Source: Heligmosomoides polygyrus polygyrus (lineage: Eukaryota > Nematoda > Chromadorea > Rhabditida > Heligmosomidae). Taken from it: a stretch of 64,000 nucleotides of DNA. Below the pieces are notes generated by a model, which did no database searches, was not told where the DNA came from, and was given only the letters and a program-made list of their open reading frames with translations. This document shows, piece by piece, positions 1-11,186 of this stretch; position 1 is the first letter of the stretch, and every line of letters starts with the position of its first letter. Location of the stretch: NCBI GenBank assembly GCA_947396885.1, contig OX377205.1, positions 54,606,676 through 54,670,675 of the forward strand, written 5' to 3'. Made by a program: the position numbers and the translations under genes.

Positions 1-771
1 TGTGTGACTATGTATATAATGCAGAAACTAGGCTTTAAAGGGCCGAATCTCTTCCTTCATTAGCCACTTGGGAGCTGTGGGTGTAATTATCCCCCGCGAG
101 CACAGGGGTCAGCCGCGCCGGGCAGAAATTAGGTCACTGAACTACATTTCAGACGCTCGCTATGCGATTTTTAGCTCATCAGGAAGAGAGCTCGGTGCTG
201 ATCACGAATATGTCATTCAATTTGCAATGCGCCCAATTTGAAAAGCGCTACAGAAAAGCGGCGGAAAAGGCGGTTTTTTTTCGCTTTTTCCGCCCAAAGA
301 CCAAAAGATAAGGCCGGTATTGTAATACAGAGCATCAAGGTATCATGCTCAGTATATAGCTACAAGTGATTATTGGAGTATTTCTTTCGACACTGCATTT
401 TTGCAAATTCAAAGCACCCACCCCAGTCTGTCGAAAATTATATTCAAGATGTAATTCCGTCGAGGTTAACAAATATCTATCTCAACTTCGCTGGATGGAC
501 ATGATTGAATCCAAAAAGTAGCGGTTCTTCATGAGGTGATAGATAGCCATGTTCGATGGGGGATAGTGGTGTCTTACAAGTCTAGTCGCCTATCAAAATG
601 TTTACAGAATATGATAGCTCACCGAGCGTCTGTTTCACGAGTCGGCATGTTCTAATAAGTGGCCCAGTTACACGGCTCATTCCGAAATTTTCTCAAAGTG
701 CTGCAAGAAATAGAATGTCTGCCTGGAAAGGAAAGTAACAGAGTCCTGAATAGGCAAAGGTTTTATAAGTA
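1..771. other. unassigned repeat-rich flank
   Basis: No reading frame here resembles a known protein. Bases about 225-330 are a diverged inverted copy of about 63360-63462 (shared landmarks AAAAGCGGCGGAAA, TTCCGCCCAAA, CCAAAAGA, GGTATTGTA), so this is part of a dispersed repeat. The words GGTGCTGATCACGAAT near 192 also occur near 23205, 49925 and 50050. Nothing else is supported. Confidence 0.5.
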
Positions 772-1640
772 CAGTCCCCTCTCGTTACAACGCCTCCGAT
801 AAGACGCGATTCTCGATGTAACGTAGATTTCCTCAGGGCCCGGTCAGCTTACCTTCACACCAATACAGTCAACCCCGCATAAGATGCATCGGATACAAAG
901 CTACTCCCGTTATAGCGCGGTCTTGTGAGGAGCTCTGCATTCAAAATGACTCCCGCTATAACGCGACACGAACTCATTTTCCGGTTCCACACGGAAAATG
1001 AAGCCGAGCAAGATGCTGACCGCGTCTGCAGTCAGACCTGCCCTTCTATTGCCTCGTTCGTAGCCGCGACCAGCACCTGTGCGACAACGAATTAGATGCA
1101 TGTAGACGTTTTTCATGCTTGCGCGGCCCACAAAAGTGTTCATAGTCAGCAATATGACGAGCTAAGTGAAGGACTCCCGGTAGTCGTAAGGAGCTTCCGT
1201 ATATTGGGAGATTTCCTCCACCGGGAACGAGAAAGGAGTGGATACAAGCTCAGATTATTCAAAACAATACCCTATACATTTGATCTAAGCCTAGAACAGC
1301 TCGTATAGAGGCCTGTCACATGACATTTTGTTGCGGTCAGAACACACGAGCCAAGCAGGACTTGTCCCTGCACCCTCGGCCTTTGGGCAGGATTACAGCA
1401 GCAGCCCTATTTGATCACTCGCAACATCTCGACGTCGTGGAAAGCGCTGAGAGGCCACCGTAACGAGGATATGGCGGATGCGGGGCGCGACTTAACAGTG
1501 CTGATAGCGTGATGGACTGCCCGAAAGGAAGAGGGTGCGGGAAACTGATCGAACTTACGAATGGTCATCGTGGCTGCGGCAGCCACCGCCCGCGCTGCAA
1601 TTAAATAGTAATATCCATGGTTTAGATCACGTGGCATGTC
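772..1640 (-). mobile_element. pogo/Tigger-like non-autonomous DNA element, truncated copy
   Basis: It begins CAGTCCCCTCTCGTTACAAC directly after TA (770-771), the terminal pattern and TA target of pogo-type elements. The body is an inverted copy of 53285-54564: both contain GTTATAACG-type motifs, a GCTGGTCG/CGACCAGC block and the same small frame (910-1152 minus here, 54163-54471 plus there). That small frame is probably not coding, because its two copies diverge by indels. I could not find a right TIR near 1900, so this copy is truncated or its end has decayed; the end coordinate is where similarity to the 53-54 kb copy becomes unclear. Confidence 0.6.
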
Positions 1641-2034
1641 AAAAGCACGAGGGAGTTATTGTTAGGACAGCAAAAGGCGAGGACATGTAAGGAAACACTT
1701 TTGCGAGTGTCGAAGGTTCGAGTCCAGATTGATCGCGCCTATTTCTCGCTGCACCTCAGACAATGCAGCTACTCCCATGGCCCTCTCCGAGGTTGTCTGA
1801 ACTGTTATAAGAGCTTTTTGAAACAATGACGGCAAAGCGCTGCCTTGATTTTCGCCTAAAGCTGAGGCCATAGCGGACTTCCATGGTTCAAAAAGAAAGA
1901 ATTTATGACCTGTGAGATGGCCAAGGTCTTCATCAGCTACAACTGGTTCCATGCCGTTGTTCTCTCTTCAAAAAAGTGCCTACGTTATGCGTGATCCCGC
2001 TGTGTACTTTTGCATTCAATCAATGATGTACAGT
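1641..2034. other. unassigned
   Basis: No recognisable protein, RNA or repeat structure. Only short open frames, including one of 96 codons on the minus strand (1662-1952) without family resemblance. Confidence 0.4.
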
Positions 2035-2960
2035 GAGGTTCCTCTGCGTTGGGAGCATTCTTTCATAACGCCAGTTTAAAAAATCCACAGAATTATCGCC
2101 CTCTAGGCATCATATGTAGTTGCTTACAGGACATAATAGGCAATAGGCATTTGAATGATTTCCATTCGTCAGATATTCAAAAAATCATGTTTTTCGAATG
2201 TATTGGAGTTCGAGTATTCAGAAAACCGCGTCTTTCGAACGCACTCCAACTCGTATATTCAGAAGAATCGCTTTTCTCGAATATATCTGAATTCGAATGT
2301 GCGAAATTTGTGAGCAATCGAAACCATTCGAATATTCGAAGAAACTTCGAGAACACAACTATACTAAACGTCACCTCCATTCTATAAAGTTATTTGAAAA
2401 GGTTCTGAAGCACAACATAATGGACTTCCTTCCTATTCGCTGACCTGTCAGAGAGCTTCAGCATGGATTTATCCTGGCTGTTCTGTGGCACTTTGCTAGT
2501 GACGTCTCGACGAGTGCAATAAATGAGAAATGCAATGACGCCATATGTTCCGACTTCGCAAAAGCGTTTGACCTTGTGTCCCACAAAAAATTATTATTCA
2601 AGCTGGAGAGACTACATCTGATTCTTGGCAGATCGTCTCTCTGAGAGGACGTTTCAAGTCAAGGTAGGAGAAACGCTGTCGTGGAAGTTGCCTCTTCCTG
2701 TTGAAAATGACTTTTATGCAGCTTAACGCAAATTCGTCTCATCGCATTCATTCCTATAACGTGAACGGGGTTACAATTCTTCCCACTTGTTCCGATAAAG
2801 ATATAGGCTTTCATTACAGTAGCTCCTAGGCCCCAAAAAAATGTCTACTAGCCAAGCAAGGCGAAATTTCCTAACGGTTAGTCACTTTCTGGCAACCTCT
2901 TTAGTAGCAGCATTCGTGTAAATGAACAGACTTCACAAAAACAACTCGAAGAGACGCTAT
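2035..2960 (+). pseudogene. LINE reverse transcriptase fragment, interrupted
   Basis: Bases 2040-2110 read like the start of a non-LTR reverse transcriptase fingers region (VPLRW, then QNYRPLGI, the NYRP motif). After an insertion of about 260 bp, the frame resumes near 2385 with KLFEKVLKHNI, then at about 2540 a motif A block (CSDFAKAFDLVSHKKLL). The catalytic aspartate of motif A is preserved, but stop codons and frame changes follow and no YADD box was found. In intact elements this enzyme copies element RNA at a nicked target. The match to the CR1-like LINE at 31-35 kb is at motif level only. This is a dead fragment without a clear 3' tail. Confidence 0.65.
2115..2380. repeat. TTCGAA-rich insertion splitting the LINE fragment
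   Basis: This stretch separates two halves of a reverse transcriptase frame and is dominated by palindromic words such as TTCGAAT, ATTCGAAT and ATATTCAGAA. Repeated short words of this kind resemble the subterminal motifs seen in the hAT-like elements of this window, but no clear TIR or target duplication was identified, so its class is open. Confidence 0.4.
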
Positions 2961-3257
2961 TCATGATTCGTTAGAAATGTGTACGAACCTTTTAGGCGTA
3001 GGGTTGTGCAAAAGCCCCACAGTGCAAAAGCCTTATACCAGGAATGGCTCAAACGCACACGCGATGTCATTACAGCATCACTTTGTGGAAGTAAGGGGGT
3101 CCAGTTACCTTCAAAATATAACACTTACGAAATACTAATACAGTGTCTCCGGCTTCTCTTCCTGAGCCTATCTCTCTCTGGTTCTCTTTTCACGATTGGT
3201 CATACACTTACGTCAAACACCGTTAGGGCGGAAAAACCCACGATGGTGTAAATTGGA
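2961..3257. other. unassigned, possibly decayed LINE 3' region
   Basis: A 90-codon frame (2979-3251) follows the LINE fragment in the same orientation and could be its C-terminal tail, but no motif confirms this. Confidence 0.3.
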
Positions 3258-3349
3258 TCCCAAAAGTCTCGCACCACATTCTGGCCTCTGAAGACGAGGA
3301 TTGCGTCTAAAGATAAGGCGAAATAAAGACTCTAAAAAAACTTCGTGTT
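3258..3349 (-). mobile_element. Penelope-like element terminus
   Basis: The words CACATTCTGGCCTCTGAAGA, AATAAAGA and CTTCGTGTTAGCACAG match in order the right terminus of the Penelope-like element at 37339-37443 (CACATTCAGGCCTCTGAAGA, AATAAAGA, CCTCGTGTTGGCACAG). A SINE is inserted in its outermost part. No coding part is attached. Confidence 0.55.
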
Positions 3350-3360
3350 AGCACAGTATT

Positions 3361-3678
3361 AGATAAAGGAGAAAGGACGGCGTTATTCAATCCCCTTTGG
3401 GATGCGCCACGCACTCTATTTCTACGGGATGTCGTGGAGGCGAGTTGAATGCGTATTTGGCCATACAATGACTTGCGGTGGCCAGCCGATGAACAAGTCA
3501 GCGCTTTATCCTTCCCAGACGATCTGGTACCAATCCACCGACCTCGGAGGGATGTATGGCTTGGATGGCTTGAGCGAGAAATCCGAACCAGGAACCTGGT
3601 ATAAGATACACGCCACAGCCGTCACCTCCTCCGATTGCGCTACACGCGTCCCTAGCAGGATTAACAGTTTTTGTTAAC
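3361..3678 (-). mobile_element. tRNA-derived SINE, copy 1
   Basis: About 318 bp homologous to the SINE copies at 30434-30722 and 42574-42867. On the minus strand it starts next to a tRNA-like head (GCGTGTAGCGCAATCGGAGG, a near match to the pol III A box TRGCNNAGYNGG), with TGGTTCGGATTTC as a B-box-like sequence about 50 bases on, and ends in an A+T-rich tail (TCCTTTCTCCTTTATC). It is flanked by an 11-bp direct repeat AGCACAGTATT (3350-3360 and 3679-3689), the target-site duplication expected of LINE-driven retroposition. It carries no protein; such elements are transcribed by RNA polymerase III and mobilised by LINE enzymes. Confidence 0.8.
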
Positions 3679-3744
3679 AGCACAGTATTGAAAAACTACT
3701 GCAAAGGATAGCCTCACAGTGTTCTCGCAATAATTCCACGCAAA

Positions 3745-3845
3745 TGTTTACAACACTTCTCTGCCATGAGGTTGCTAGGTGGAGGTTTTATTATTGTCCT
3801 GACGTTTCGACAGTCTCGTCGGCTTCGAAGGCACGAGGCTCCCCG
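3745..3845 (+). mobile_element. Penelope-like element terminus
   Basis: GAGGTTGCTAGGTGGAGGTT, CCTGACGTTTCGAC and TCTCGTCGGCTTCGAAGGC match in order the left terminus at 36140-36252 (GAGGTTTTAGGTGGATGTTT, CCTGACGTTTCGAC, TCTCGTCGTCTTCAGAGGC). The GACGTTTCGAC and CTTC-AGAGGC words recur at the ends of both Penelope-like elements here. Together with 3258-3349 it gives two opposed termini less than 500 bp apart. Confidence 0.55.
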
Positions 3846-5096
3846 CCTGAATGTAGCGGTTCTGCGCCAGCAGGACCAGTAGCGAACCCTCTCAAAGGCT
3901 CAAGAAAGGGTGATACCTTGACATTGCAAGGTGACCGCTGCTCTTGTCGGTTCTTCTATAAACTACACACCTTAATCCACTACAACAAATTGGATCAATA
4001 CAGGAAGAATATGGTGGAACGCTGCAAACTCGTGCATCTCGTCTGGGTGGGAGAAGAGGTGTGAACCTCGTTGACTGATCATTTGCCATTACTAGGAAAA
4101 AGTTCAGGCGAGACGGTCGAAACGGACACACCACGAACAAGCGCAGTGACGAGGAAAGTAATCCAAAGCCGATCGGGAATAAGTGCACAGCCGACCGCGT
4201 TCGTTAGAAAATTTCTCCTTCGAGATGAGACTTGGGTGACAGGGCTGGTGCAGTGCAGTCACGTGATAGAACTAGTGATAGAACACGGACACGGCTCGTT
4301 GCGATTTCCCCTCCTGGGGGCGTTGTACGACAGCGAGTCGTTGGAGGGCGGTCTCCTATGTTTGTGCTGTTACTGGGCTACCTCACGAGGATGTGTCCTT
4401 TCTGCTTACGGTGTTTGTTTCTAGCAACCGCGCGGCGTAGCGATTCTTAGCGGAGTCGAGGAAGGACATTCGTTATCCAAATGTGCTGACAACCGTTCGG
4501 AAGTCTTATTTATCATGGAAATAAGACTCTCTCGCTGACGGCTTCGGCGCTGCCACCCATAATCGGTGAACGGGAACTAGTACTCCCCAAAGTTCATGTC
4601 GGGCAACGTAAGGAAGCGAAGACACCTCTACAGGCATTGCGCAATGACTGGTTTCACGAACTCATCACGACACAGTAGGGTGAATAGATAGCAATGTGGA
4701 AGAGAGCCAGTTGCGAAGTAACTCACTTGCAGTACCCCTTCCACAGATGGAGAATAGGTTGCTTCGAAATGCAGAAAGTTTGCTTTTGAACGAAAATCCC
4801 GAAGAACGGATGTAGGAAGTTAGATCAGGCAGTTAATACAAGGAATCAAGATCGTCTTGCGGTGGAAACTAAAAAGCACCCATGCGGAAACAGGCGCGCC
4901 ATGCCGAGAAAACCGGTTCTTAATGTCTACTTCTGAAGGACAATAGCCCTATAAGCCCCAATGAGAGAAACAGTCGCAGCCAAGAGTAGTCAATACCAAG
5001 TCGTGACCTTATTTTGCGTTGGGTACAATGGGCTTGCTCAAATCTACCGCGAAACGAAGGGCTAAAGGAGCTCATTGCGCGTTTCACAGCTCGTAC
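3846..5096. other. unassigned
   Basis: Overlapping short frames near 3890-4450 do not resemble a known family and do not share a consistent frame. No RNA gene, TIR or tandem repeat was recognised. Could be the eroded body of the Penelope-type element whose terminus lies at 3745, but no GIY-YIG motif is visible. Confidence 0.4.
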
Positions 5097-5104
5097 GTGT
5101 CAAC

Positions 5105-7300
5105 CAGGGATGGGCGGAAATTTTGAAAAATTTCTCAGGAAACAGAAAACAGAAAACAGACGGAAAATTTCCAAATTGCCACACGAGCTAATTATTCTAT
5201 CCAAAGATCCATTGTTTCAGTAGCACATGCTTTTGTATGACTAGAAACTGTGGACGTGGACGTTAGCTGGGAGCGTGCATTTAAATGTCCACTTCTACTT
5301 TCTACACTCCAAATTCAGTGCAATCAGTAAACTGTAAATCCTGATCCACAGGTCGTAGGAGTCTCGACATTTGAAGTATGAAACAGTACTCATCAGCTCA
5401 CTTGTACAGATAACGCCCTAACGATTACTGATAGTAATACTGCGAGCGTTTCCACGGAAAATAAATGCTTTTGTTCTCCAGTGGCGGAGCTAAGGAGGAG
5501 AGGTACAAAATGAATGGCTTGCAAATGATGGATTTTACCCATCGCATGATTACCGAACACCACGAGGGCTCATTGACCACTCGTTCCATGTTTCAATTCA
5601 ACTGACTAGGCTTACGGACCCACATACGCAAATGCACTAAAGCCATTCAAAGATTCGCCGAGTATTACTGGCTGCGACAGAGTCGATATTCTTAGTTCGC
5701 CTCGTTCTTGGGACTGCCTTTACAAGAAAGCGGCTAGTTTCCGCGTAGTCAACTCACCAATGCTCATTACAACACTAACAGATCCTTAGCAGACTGAAGC
5801 TGTTGTATGCTGGCTGGATAGTTCACAGAACAACACGAAATTGTGAATGAAGGATCTTTCAGGACATTAGTTTTTGAGTGAAAGTGCTTCTTTGAATGCG
5901 TAGACGCTACAGAATGGGATCAAGCATATCCTCCCCTATCGTTGTCATATTATTTTTATTTATTACGGGGAATATTTGATGTATCACCAGTGCATCACTG
6001 CTTTACCGAAAACAAAGGTGAATGAAACGTTTTCGTTTCTGAACTTTTTCTTGCTAAATTTGTACTAAAACCTGAGTCAGGTTCAGGTTTAGAAAAGCAG
6101 CCTCGCAGAGGGCTCTGCAGGAAACGGCCGTTGGGGATGACTGTCCAATAATTTTGGAAAATAACCTACAGTTACTCTAGGGCAACAGGTCCAAATGTAG
6201 AGACTCCTAGGATCTATGAGTCAAAATAAACTTTACTTACTGATTGTACTGAATAGGTAGTGCAGTAAAATTTAAATAAACGTCTACAGGTAAAAACACC
6301 TGTCCCAGAATGGGTAGGATAAATCTCTTACTCCGGATTGTAAATTGAAAATTGTTGGTAGGTTAGACCCAATGGTCGTTTGCTGCAGAGCCGAAGCTGA
6401 TTTTCTAACTCTGAACCTTGCTCAGTTTTAATACAAAAATTAGCAAGAGACAGAGAAGTTTCTGTCATCTCTGATGTAGTGCACCGCTAACATCCTTGGC
6501 GGAGTGGTCTCATCTCAGTTTGGTTAAGGGCGTTTTTAACATTGTGCTCTTGAAAATAACACGGAATTTGTTTTCGTTTCTCTACTTGTTCTTTGTTGTC
6601 ACCTGGATATACATAGTTGTATGTTCGGAACAAATAATCTGTGTTTTCGTTTATGATAAAAACGGGAATAATATGAGTATAGTAGTAGTATGAGGCCATA
6701 GTAGATTCTGAGGTTATGAACGGGTCTCAAAGTTCATGTACGACTTAGGGGTGTCACAAAAGGTTTCAAGCAGTTTCAATCCTCAGACATCGTTCTCAGT
6801 TGGGAATTAATGTGGTTAAATAGTTAAAAGCGCCTCAGAATACTAGTCTTCAATCTTAATATGTGTAAAGTTGTAAGTAATCTTAGATGGTCCAAACAAT
6901 GTGCTGTTGAAGTCGAAAAGAATGCGAAACCAAATTATGAAAGGCAAGAAACGTCCTATGAAGGGACTCCATGTCAACAGCACTTACACAATCAATAGAA
7001 CAAACAAAGCTGTACGAATCATGGGTGCATGTCGTAATTTCTACGCGAACACGTTCCAAAAACGCCATTTCCTTGCAGTTTAAAATATTCTGGAAACATT
7101 ATCTTGCCACAAAACTCATGATGCTATGATACTTTTTGCATCCATTTAATTGGATTTCTACGGTATAACTTTGTTCGCATCTCTATTCTCTGTTTTCTGG
7201 CCGATTTTTGGCCATTTTCCCAGAAAACAGAAAACAGAAAAAATTGCCCAAAATGGCCAGAGAATCGGAAGTCAGAAAACAGAAATTTCGCCCATCCCTG
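5105..7300. mobile_element. hAT-like non-autonomous element 1
   Basis: The ends are inverted: CAGGGATGGGCGGAAATTTT at 5105 and GAAATTTCGCCCATCCCTG ending at 7300. Flanking 8-bp sequences GTGTCAAC (5097-5104) and GTGTCAAT (7301-7308) differ at one base, as expected for a hAT-type 8-bp target duplication. Subterminal tandem words are present just inside both ends: AGAAAACAG repeated around 5138-5165 and again around 7212-7285. Such repeats are usually transposase binding sites in hAT elements. The 2.2-kb interior has no reading frame resembling a hAT transposase or a BED zinc finger, so mobilisation would need a partner element. Superfamily assignment rests on TIR plus target-duplication length. 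Confidence 0.8.
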
Positions 7301-7308
7301 GTGTCAAT

Positions 7309-8430
7309 ATCATCCTTAAAAAGCCCTTACAGACGAAGCAGACCAGTGCGGGAAGCTACGGCAAACCGATCTCTGGTTTGACCAGAGTCAGAATTCGGTT
7401 CACAACTCTATTTCCTGGATTGAGCCGAACCAGCTCGAAGACGTATAGGTGGACGCCATTGCGTTTTGGAGAACAGGGCGGAAGAGCAGCATCCTCCAAC
7501 AGATTCCCGACCTTTCGTTGTGGTAGCCGAAGACATCCCAGCGACGGCGGCTTTTCGTGAATCGCCGCGCTACACTAGGGCAAGTGCGGCTCCAAGGAGC
7601 TCCTCAGCTACGCAGGTGTGCGCGGCGCGGCGTCAGAAAATGCCTGGGGCCGTATGCTCGTCTGCCCCGAGCCTCCCCCGATGGGGATTGGGGCGTGACA
7701 AGATATGTTGACTGACTGGATTTTGCCCCCAACGGGGGAGCACGAGCACGCGGCCCCTGCCAAAGGTCTTGCTAATTGTCAGATCGATAGGAGCTGTGGT
7801 GGTACGGAAGCGGAGACAGTTTTCGCCGGCGTCGCGTGCGCCGTCAGTCGGTCGCTCGACGTGGGGGCGAACGCGGCCGGTGTGGCGAGCCGCCGCCCGT
7901 TCGTCGCGGCGCCCTGTTCAGGAGAAGTCCGCCGGTACTGGTTCTCATTGATGTATCACCTCACCACTCTGGCATCGCAGAAGCCAGCGCATTCCCAAAA
8001 ACACAGAGGTGTGAAGGCCGACGGCTGACATGCCTGGCAACAAAACCTCCTCCAGGTCGGCTCTTCACAGCCGCCTTACTTGCGGAAATCGAGCGCGACT
8101 CTCTGGCGACAAATGCGCATAGGCCAAAATAGCCTCTTGCCTTCCTGCAAAGCACCCACATGTTCTAGTGAAAACAGTGGGACTGGGGCTCATCAACATC
8201 AGTCAGCGAAGGAAGTCTCTTTTCTTGTCGTAGGCAAACCAATACCGAAGGATAGATTCGGCGGCCTCTGATTCCTTTGGCGAGCGGGATAGCGATCCAC
8301 ATTTCTCTTCTTCGAATCAATGCATGTTCTGCCTATCTTCCAGGTGGTGTGACTGGCGTTGTTGGTGATCAGGGAAAAACGTTAAGATCGCTTGATCCAC
8401 GGCTATACATATTTGACGTATCCGCTGCAC
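7309..8430. other. unassigned, with GC-rich stretch
   Basis: Bases about 7440-8110 are GC-rich and open in several overlapping frames, which is a composition effect. None of these frames (for example 7705-8028 or 7836-8132) resembles a known protein. A host exon cannot be excluded, but no splice-site or conservation argument can be made from the sequence. Confidence 0.35.
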
Positions 8431-8603
8431 TACAGGGTGGTTGAAAAGTTCTGGCAATTTTGTTTTTCTGCACCACCTTAGGCCTTCAAATTGAGGTTTT
8501 TTGTTGCTCCTGTTGCTTCCGTGGTATTCCACGCGCAATTTTAATCTAGAATACTTTACTCCAGTTTTCCTGTTTTCAGTTGCGTTTGCGTTATGCTTCG
8601 TTA

Positions 8604-8710
8604 GGCCCCGTTTATACTTCCGACGCCGAGCGACGCGATGTCGTGTATAGTGGTCAAATTGATCGATCACGTGGCGTCGCGTCGCTCGGCGTTGAGGTAT
8701 GAACGGGCCC
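8604..8710. mobile_element. Harbinger-like palindromic MITE, copy 1
   Basis: A 107-bp near-palindrome starting GGCCCCGTTTATACTTC and ending GAGGTATGAACGGGCCC, flanked by TTA on both sides (8601-8603 and 8711-8713). The 3-bp TTA/TAA target duplication and GG-starting TIR with a GTTTATACTT core suit PIF/Harbinger-type MITEs. It is nested inside the Tc1-like transposon. Related elements lie at 29409-29460 and 53673-53807. Confidence 0.75.
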
Positions 8711-8799
8711 TTAAAGTCAACGTGTCACCGTCGTCGAATTGCACAAGACGGGAATGAAGAATAAAAAAGTTTATTATCGCATTCGCTGCAATTGCGATG

Positions 8800-9600
8800 T
8801 ATCAATGAACAAGATGGCTACGGATCTTGGGATCAGTAGACCAACACATGCTGGGAGCTATGAGGAATCCGGGATTACGTAGCCACAAATTCACTCGTAT
8901 TCATATTCCCTCAATGACGCGATGAAAGCTGAGAGGTTGAGGAAATGCAGGTGAAGGCGTCGGCTGGTCGGCGGTAGTCGCTTGTCGAGGGTGTTGTTCA
9001 CCGACGAGAAGATTTTCATGGTCCAGCCGGTGCACAACCGTTAGAATCGCCGGCAGCTGCTCAGGAAGGGTCAGCAGAAGGCGACGGCCGCAAGGACCGT
9101 CAGCCGCAGTCATTTCGCAGCCTCGGTGATGGTGTGGGCTTGACTATGCGCTAGCGGGAAGCGGCCACTGGTCTTCATGGAGTACAACGTCAAAATCAAC
9201 GCTGAAAGGTACCAGCAATATGTCCTCCGCGACGCACTGGAGCCGTAGGCGACGTGCCACTTTGGCCAAACCGGATTTTCTCTTCAGCAGGACTAGGCAG
9301 CTGCGCATTTCGCCAAATCCACAGTTGACACTTGCGAGGAGCTCTTCCCAGGCTTTTGGAGCAATGACATCTGACCATCCAACTCGGCTGATCTCAACCC
9401 GATGGGTATTCGGTGTGGTCAGTCATGGAGCAGAAGATCTCTACCACAAGATACACCACGGTATGTAGAGTAGCTGAAAGCGGCGTTGATGCGATCCTGG
9501 GACGAGATTACAGCGGATCAAGGTGCGAACATCGTCAGCGACTTCCCAAAGCGATTGCGAAAATGTATTGAAGGCAAAGCACGCAATTTTGAGCTCTTGT
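8800..9600 (+). pseudogene. Tc1-like transposase remnant
   Basis: Reading across frame breaks gives, in order: a helix-turn-helix-like MATDLGISR near 8812; VLFTDEKIFMVQPVHN near 8990 (first catalytic aspartate, in the usual TDE context); VMVWA near 9130; RPLVFMEYNVKINAERYQQY near 9165-9220; LQQD followed by a stop then AAAH near 9285-9305 (second aspartate); ADLNPM near 9390 (third acidic position); and a C-terminal DFPKRLRKCIEGK near 9540. These are the landmarks of the DDE transposase that cuts and pastes a Tc1-like element at TA. Several stops and frameshifts make it non-functional. Confidence 0.85.
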
Positions 9601-9738
9601 TGGAAATTTTCTGTTGTGTTGTTATTGATGTAATGAAGTTGCTATTATTTTTGTTTGTAAATCTGTTCCGTTTGTGTAGTTTTTTTTCGTACTGCTGAAA
9701 TACTATGAATAATTGCCAGGATTTTCAGCCACCCTGTA

Positions 9739-9934
9739 CACAGTTAACGTGTGAAACATAAGGATAAAGATGGCGTTAATCAATTCTTTTCGCTCTTCAT
9801 TCCCATTTTTTTGTATATATAAAGTGTTGCTCGAGCAAATTTTACGGCTTTTTCGGAAATCGACACCGTAGGTACAAGTATTAGATTATGCCGGAACTAT
9901 CTGCCTGCGTTATAAGAAATTATTAGTTACCAGA
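9739..9934. other. unassigned
   Basis: AT-rich; no feature seen. Confidence 0.4.
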
Positions 9935-10641
9935 CGTTAAGCGGCCTAGCGGTCGCCAAGCATCTGGTTGGTGGCTTTGCCTCAGACCCGGCCATAAATA
10001 AAACAATCCCAATCTTCCTCCATTCTCCTTTAGGCCTTCTTATTTTTATTAAGTAAAAAACCGGTTTTACTATATAAATTAGTCACTGCTTTGGGCCTTC
10101 ACTGCTTCTATGAAGCCCATCCACCCTTTATCGTATGTACACGATTTATTCTCCGAAGTGTCCGTTTTCTACTTGGAGAGAAGCAGGTCATGAGAGTCTC
10201 AATAAGAAGTGCTTAATGTGCATAAACATAGTTAAAATTAATCGGTATTGGTCGACAGGGCGACGACGTTTCCTGTCCGACGGCATTAATACTCCTCCGA
10301 ATCCTCAATAACCCGACGCACATTGGACGATATTGAGGGAAAATACTGGTCCCCCTTATCCCTACTCTAATGGTCCTTCTTTGCTGATCCCCTCTTCACC
10401 GGTCCCCTCCTACTGGTCCCCCTTACTCGGAATCCCTACGCAAGTTGGACGTCTGCGACACGTCTTCTGAATTCCTGCGCACGTTGGACGACGTCGCGGC
10501 ACGTCTTCCGAATCCTGACGCACGCTGAACGACGTCTAGGGCACCTCTTCTGAATCCTCCGCACTTGGTCCCCATTCATACCCTGACGCGTTGCCCGCTG
10601 AATATATCGTAACTTGGACGATCCGCCGCAAAGGATATATA
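9935..10641 (+). repeat. dispersed repeat X, copy X1, left part
   Basis: Collinear, in inverted orientation, with about 40370-41350: shared landmarks in order include CCTAGCGG, AGGCCTTCTTA, a GAAGCCCATCCACC/GGATGGCCTTC block, ATTTATTCTCCGAAGTG, CATGAGAGTC, ATTAATCG, CTCCTCCGAATCC and CCCATTCATACCCT. Around 10430-10565 it contains about three degenerate 41-bp minisatellite units with the words GGCACGTCTTC, GAATCC and GACGACGTC. These are related to the large array at 56-63 kb. The copy is interrupted at 10642 by a mariner and resumes at 12278. Confidence 0.75.
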
Positions 10642-10707
10642 TTAGGGGGCCAAAACTAATGAGACAAATTGAAAAAAATCTTTATCTCTTTATAACTCAA
10701 TTACAAC

Positions 10708-11170
10708 TCAACGATGCTGAGTAACGTATTTGCCATTAAGGGCAATAACCTTGCTGCCATCGCTCAGCCAACTTCCTGATCCCATCCTTTCAGAACTGCT
10801 TAGACCGGGTGTTGACCAACTGCTCCTTATGGTTGTCGAGGTCTGCTTGGGTCCTTGTGTCCCTTCCGACCAGGAAGTCCTGTAGGCTGAAGAAGTAGTG
10901 GTAGTCGCATGAAGAGATGTCCGGCGAATACGGTGGGTGAGGCATGTAAACGTAGCCCAGCTGGCCAAGCTTATCCGTGGTTACTTGTTCCCCATGGGGT
11001 ACGGCGTTGTCGAAGAGGAGAACCTCTGAAGGTGCTTCTCGCCGTGAATATCTCGCCGAACAGAGGTAACGGGTCACCAGGCCTCACCCAGACTCGCTGC
11101 TTGGCAGGGTTAAGGTAGAAGACGTACTTCTCATCTTGCGTGAATATTGAGCCCAGGCTGCGCGAGGTTG
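10708..11170 (-). pseudogene. mariner transposase C-terminal remnant
   Basis: Minus-strand frames give LLFDNAVPHG (second catalytic aspartate block, near residue 22 of the 95-codon frame starting at 11077) followed by HPPYSPDISSCDYHYF (third aspartate block). This spacing and the PYSPD..P/S.DYH..... context are typical of DD34D mariner transposases. A shift of frame near 10790 leads to KLAERWQQVIALNGKYV at the end. The N-terminal DNA-binding and first catalytic block are missing. Confidence 0.85.
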
Positions 11171-11186
11171 GGAATTGGGCGAGATA

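Larger units (their letters stand above)
8433..9736 (+). mobile_element. Tc1-like DNA transposon, degenerate
   Basis: A 1304-bp element flanked by TA (8431-8432 and 9737-9738), with TIRs CAGGGTGGTTGAAAAGTTCT at the left and the inverse of CAGGGTGGCTGAAAATCCTG at the right, both continuing into GGCAATT. The interior holds a decayed plus-strand transposase (see 8800-9600). A 107-bp Harbinger-like MITE is inserted at 8604-8710, so the element predates that insertion. TA duplication and transposase motifs both place it in the IS630-Tc1-mariner superfamily. Confidence 0.9.

Noticed and set aside
910..1152. 80-codon frame conserved at 54163-54471
   Set aside because: Conserved only as part of the pogo-like repeat; copies differ in length and C-terminus and it matches no protein family.
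7439..8160. Overlapping GC-rich frames as a gene
   Set aside because: Several phases and both strands are open at once, as expected from composition; no family resemblance.
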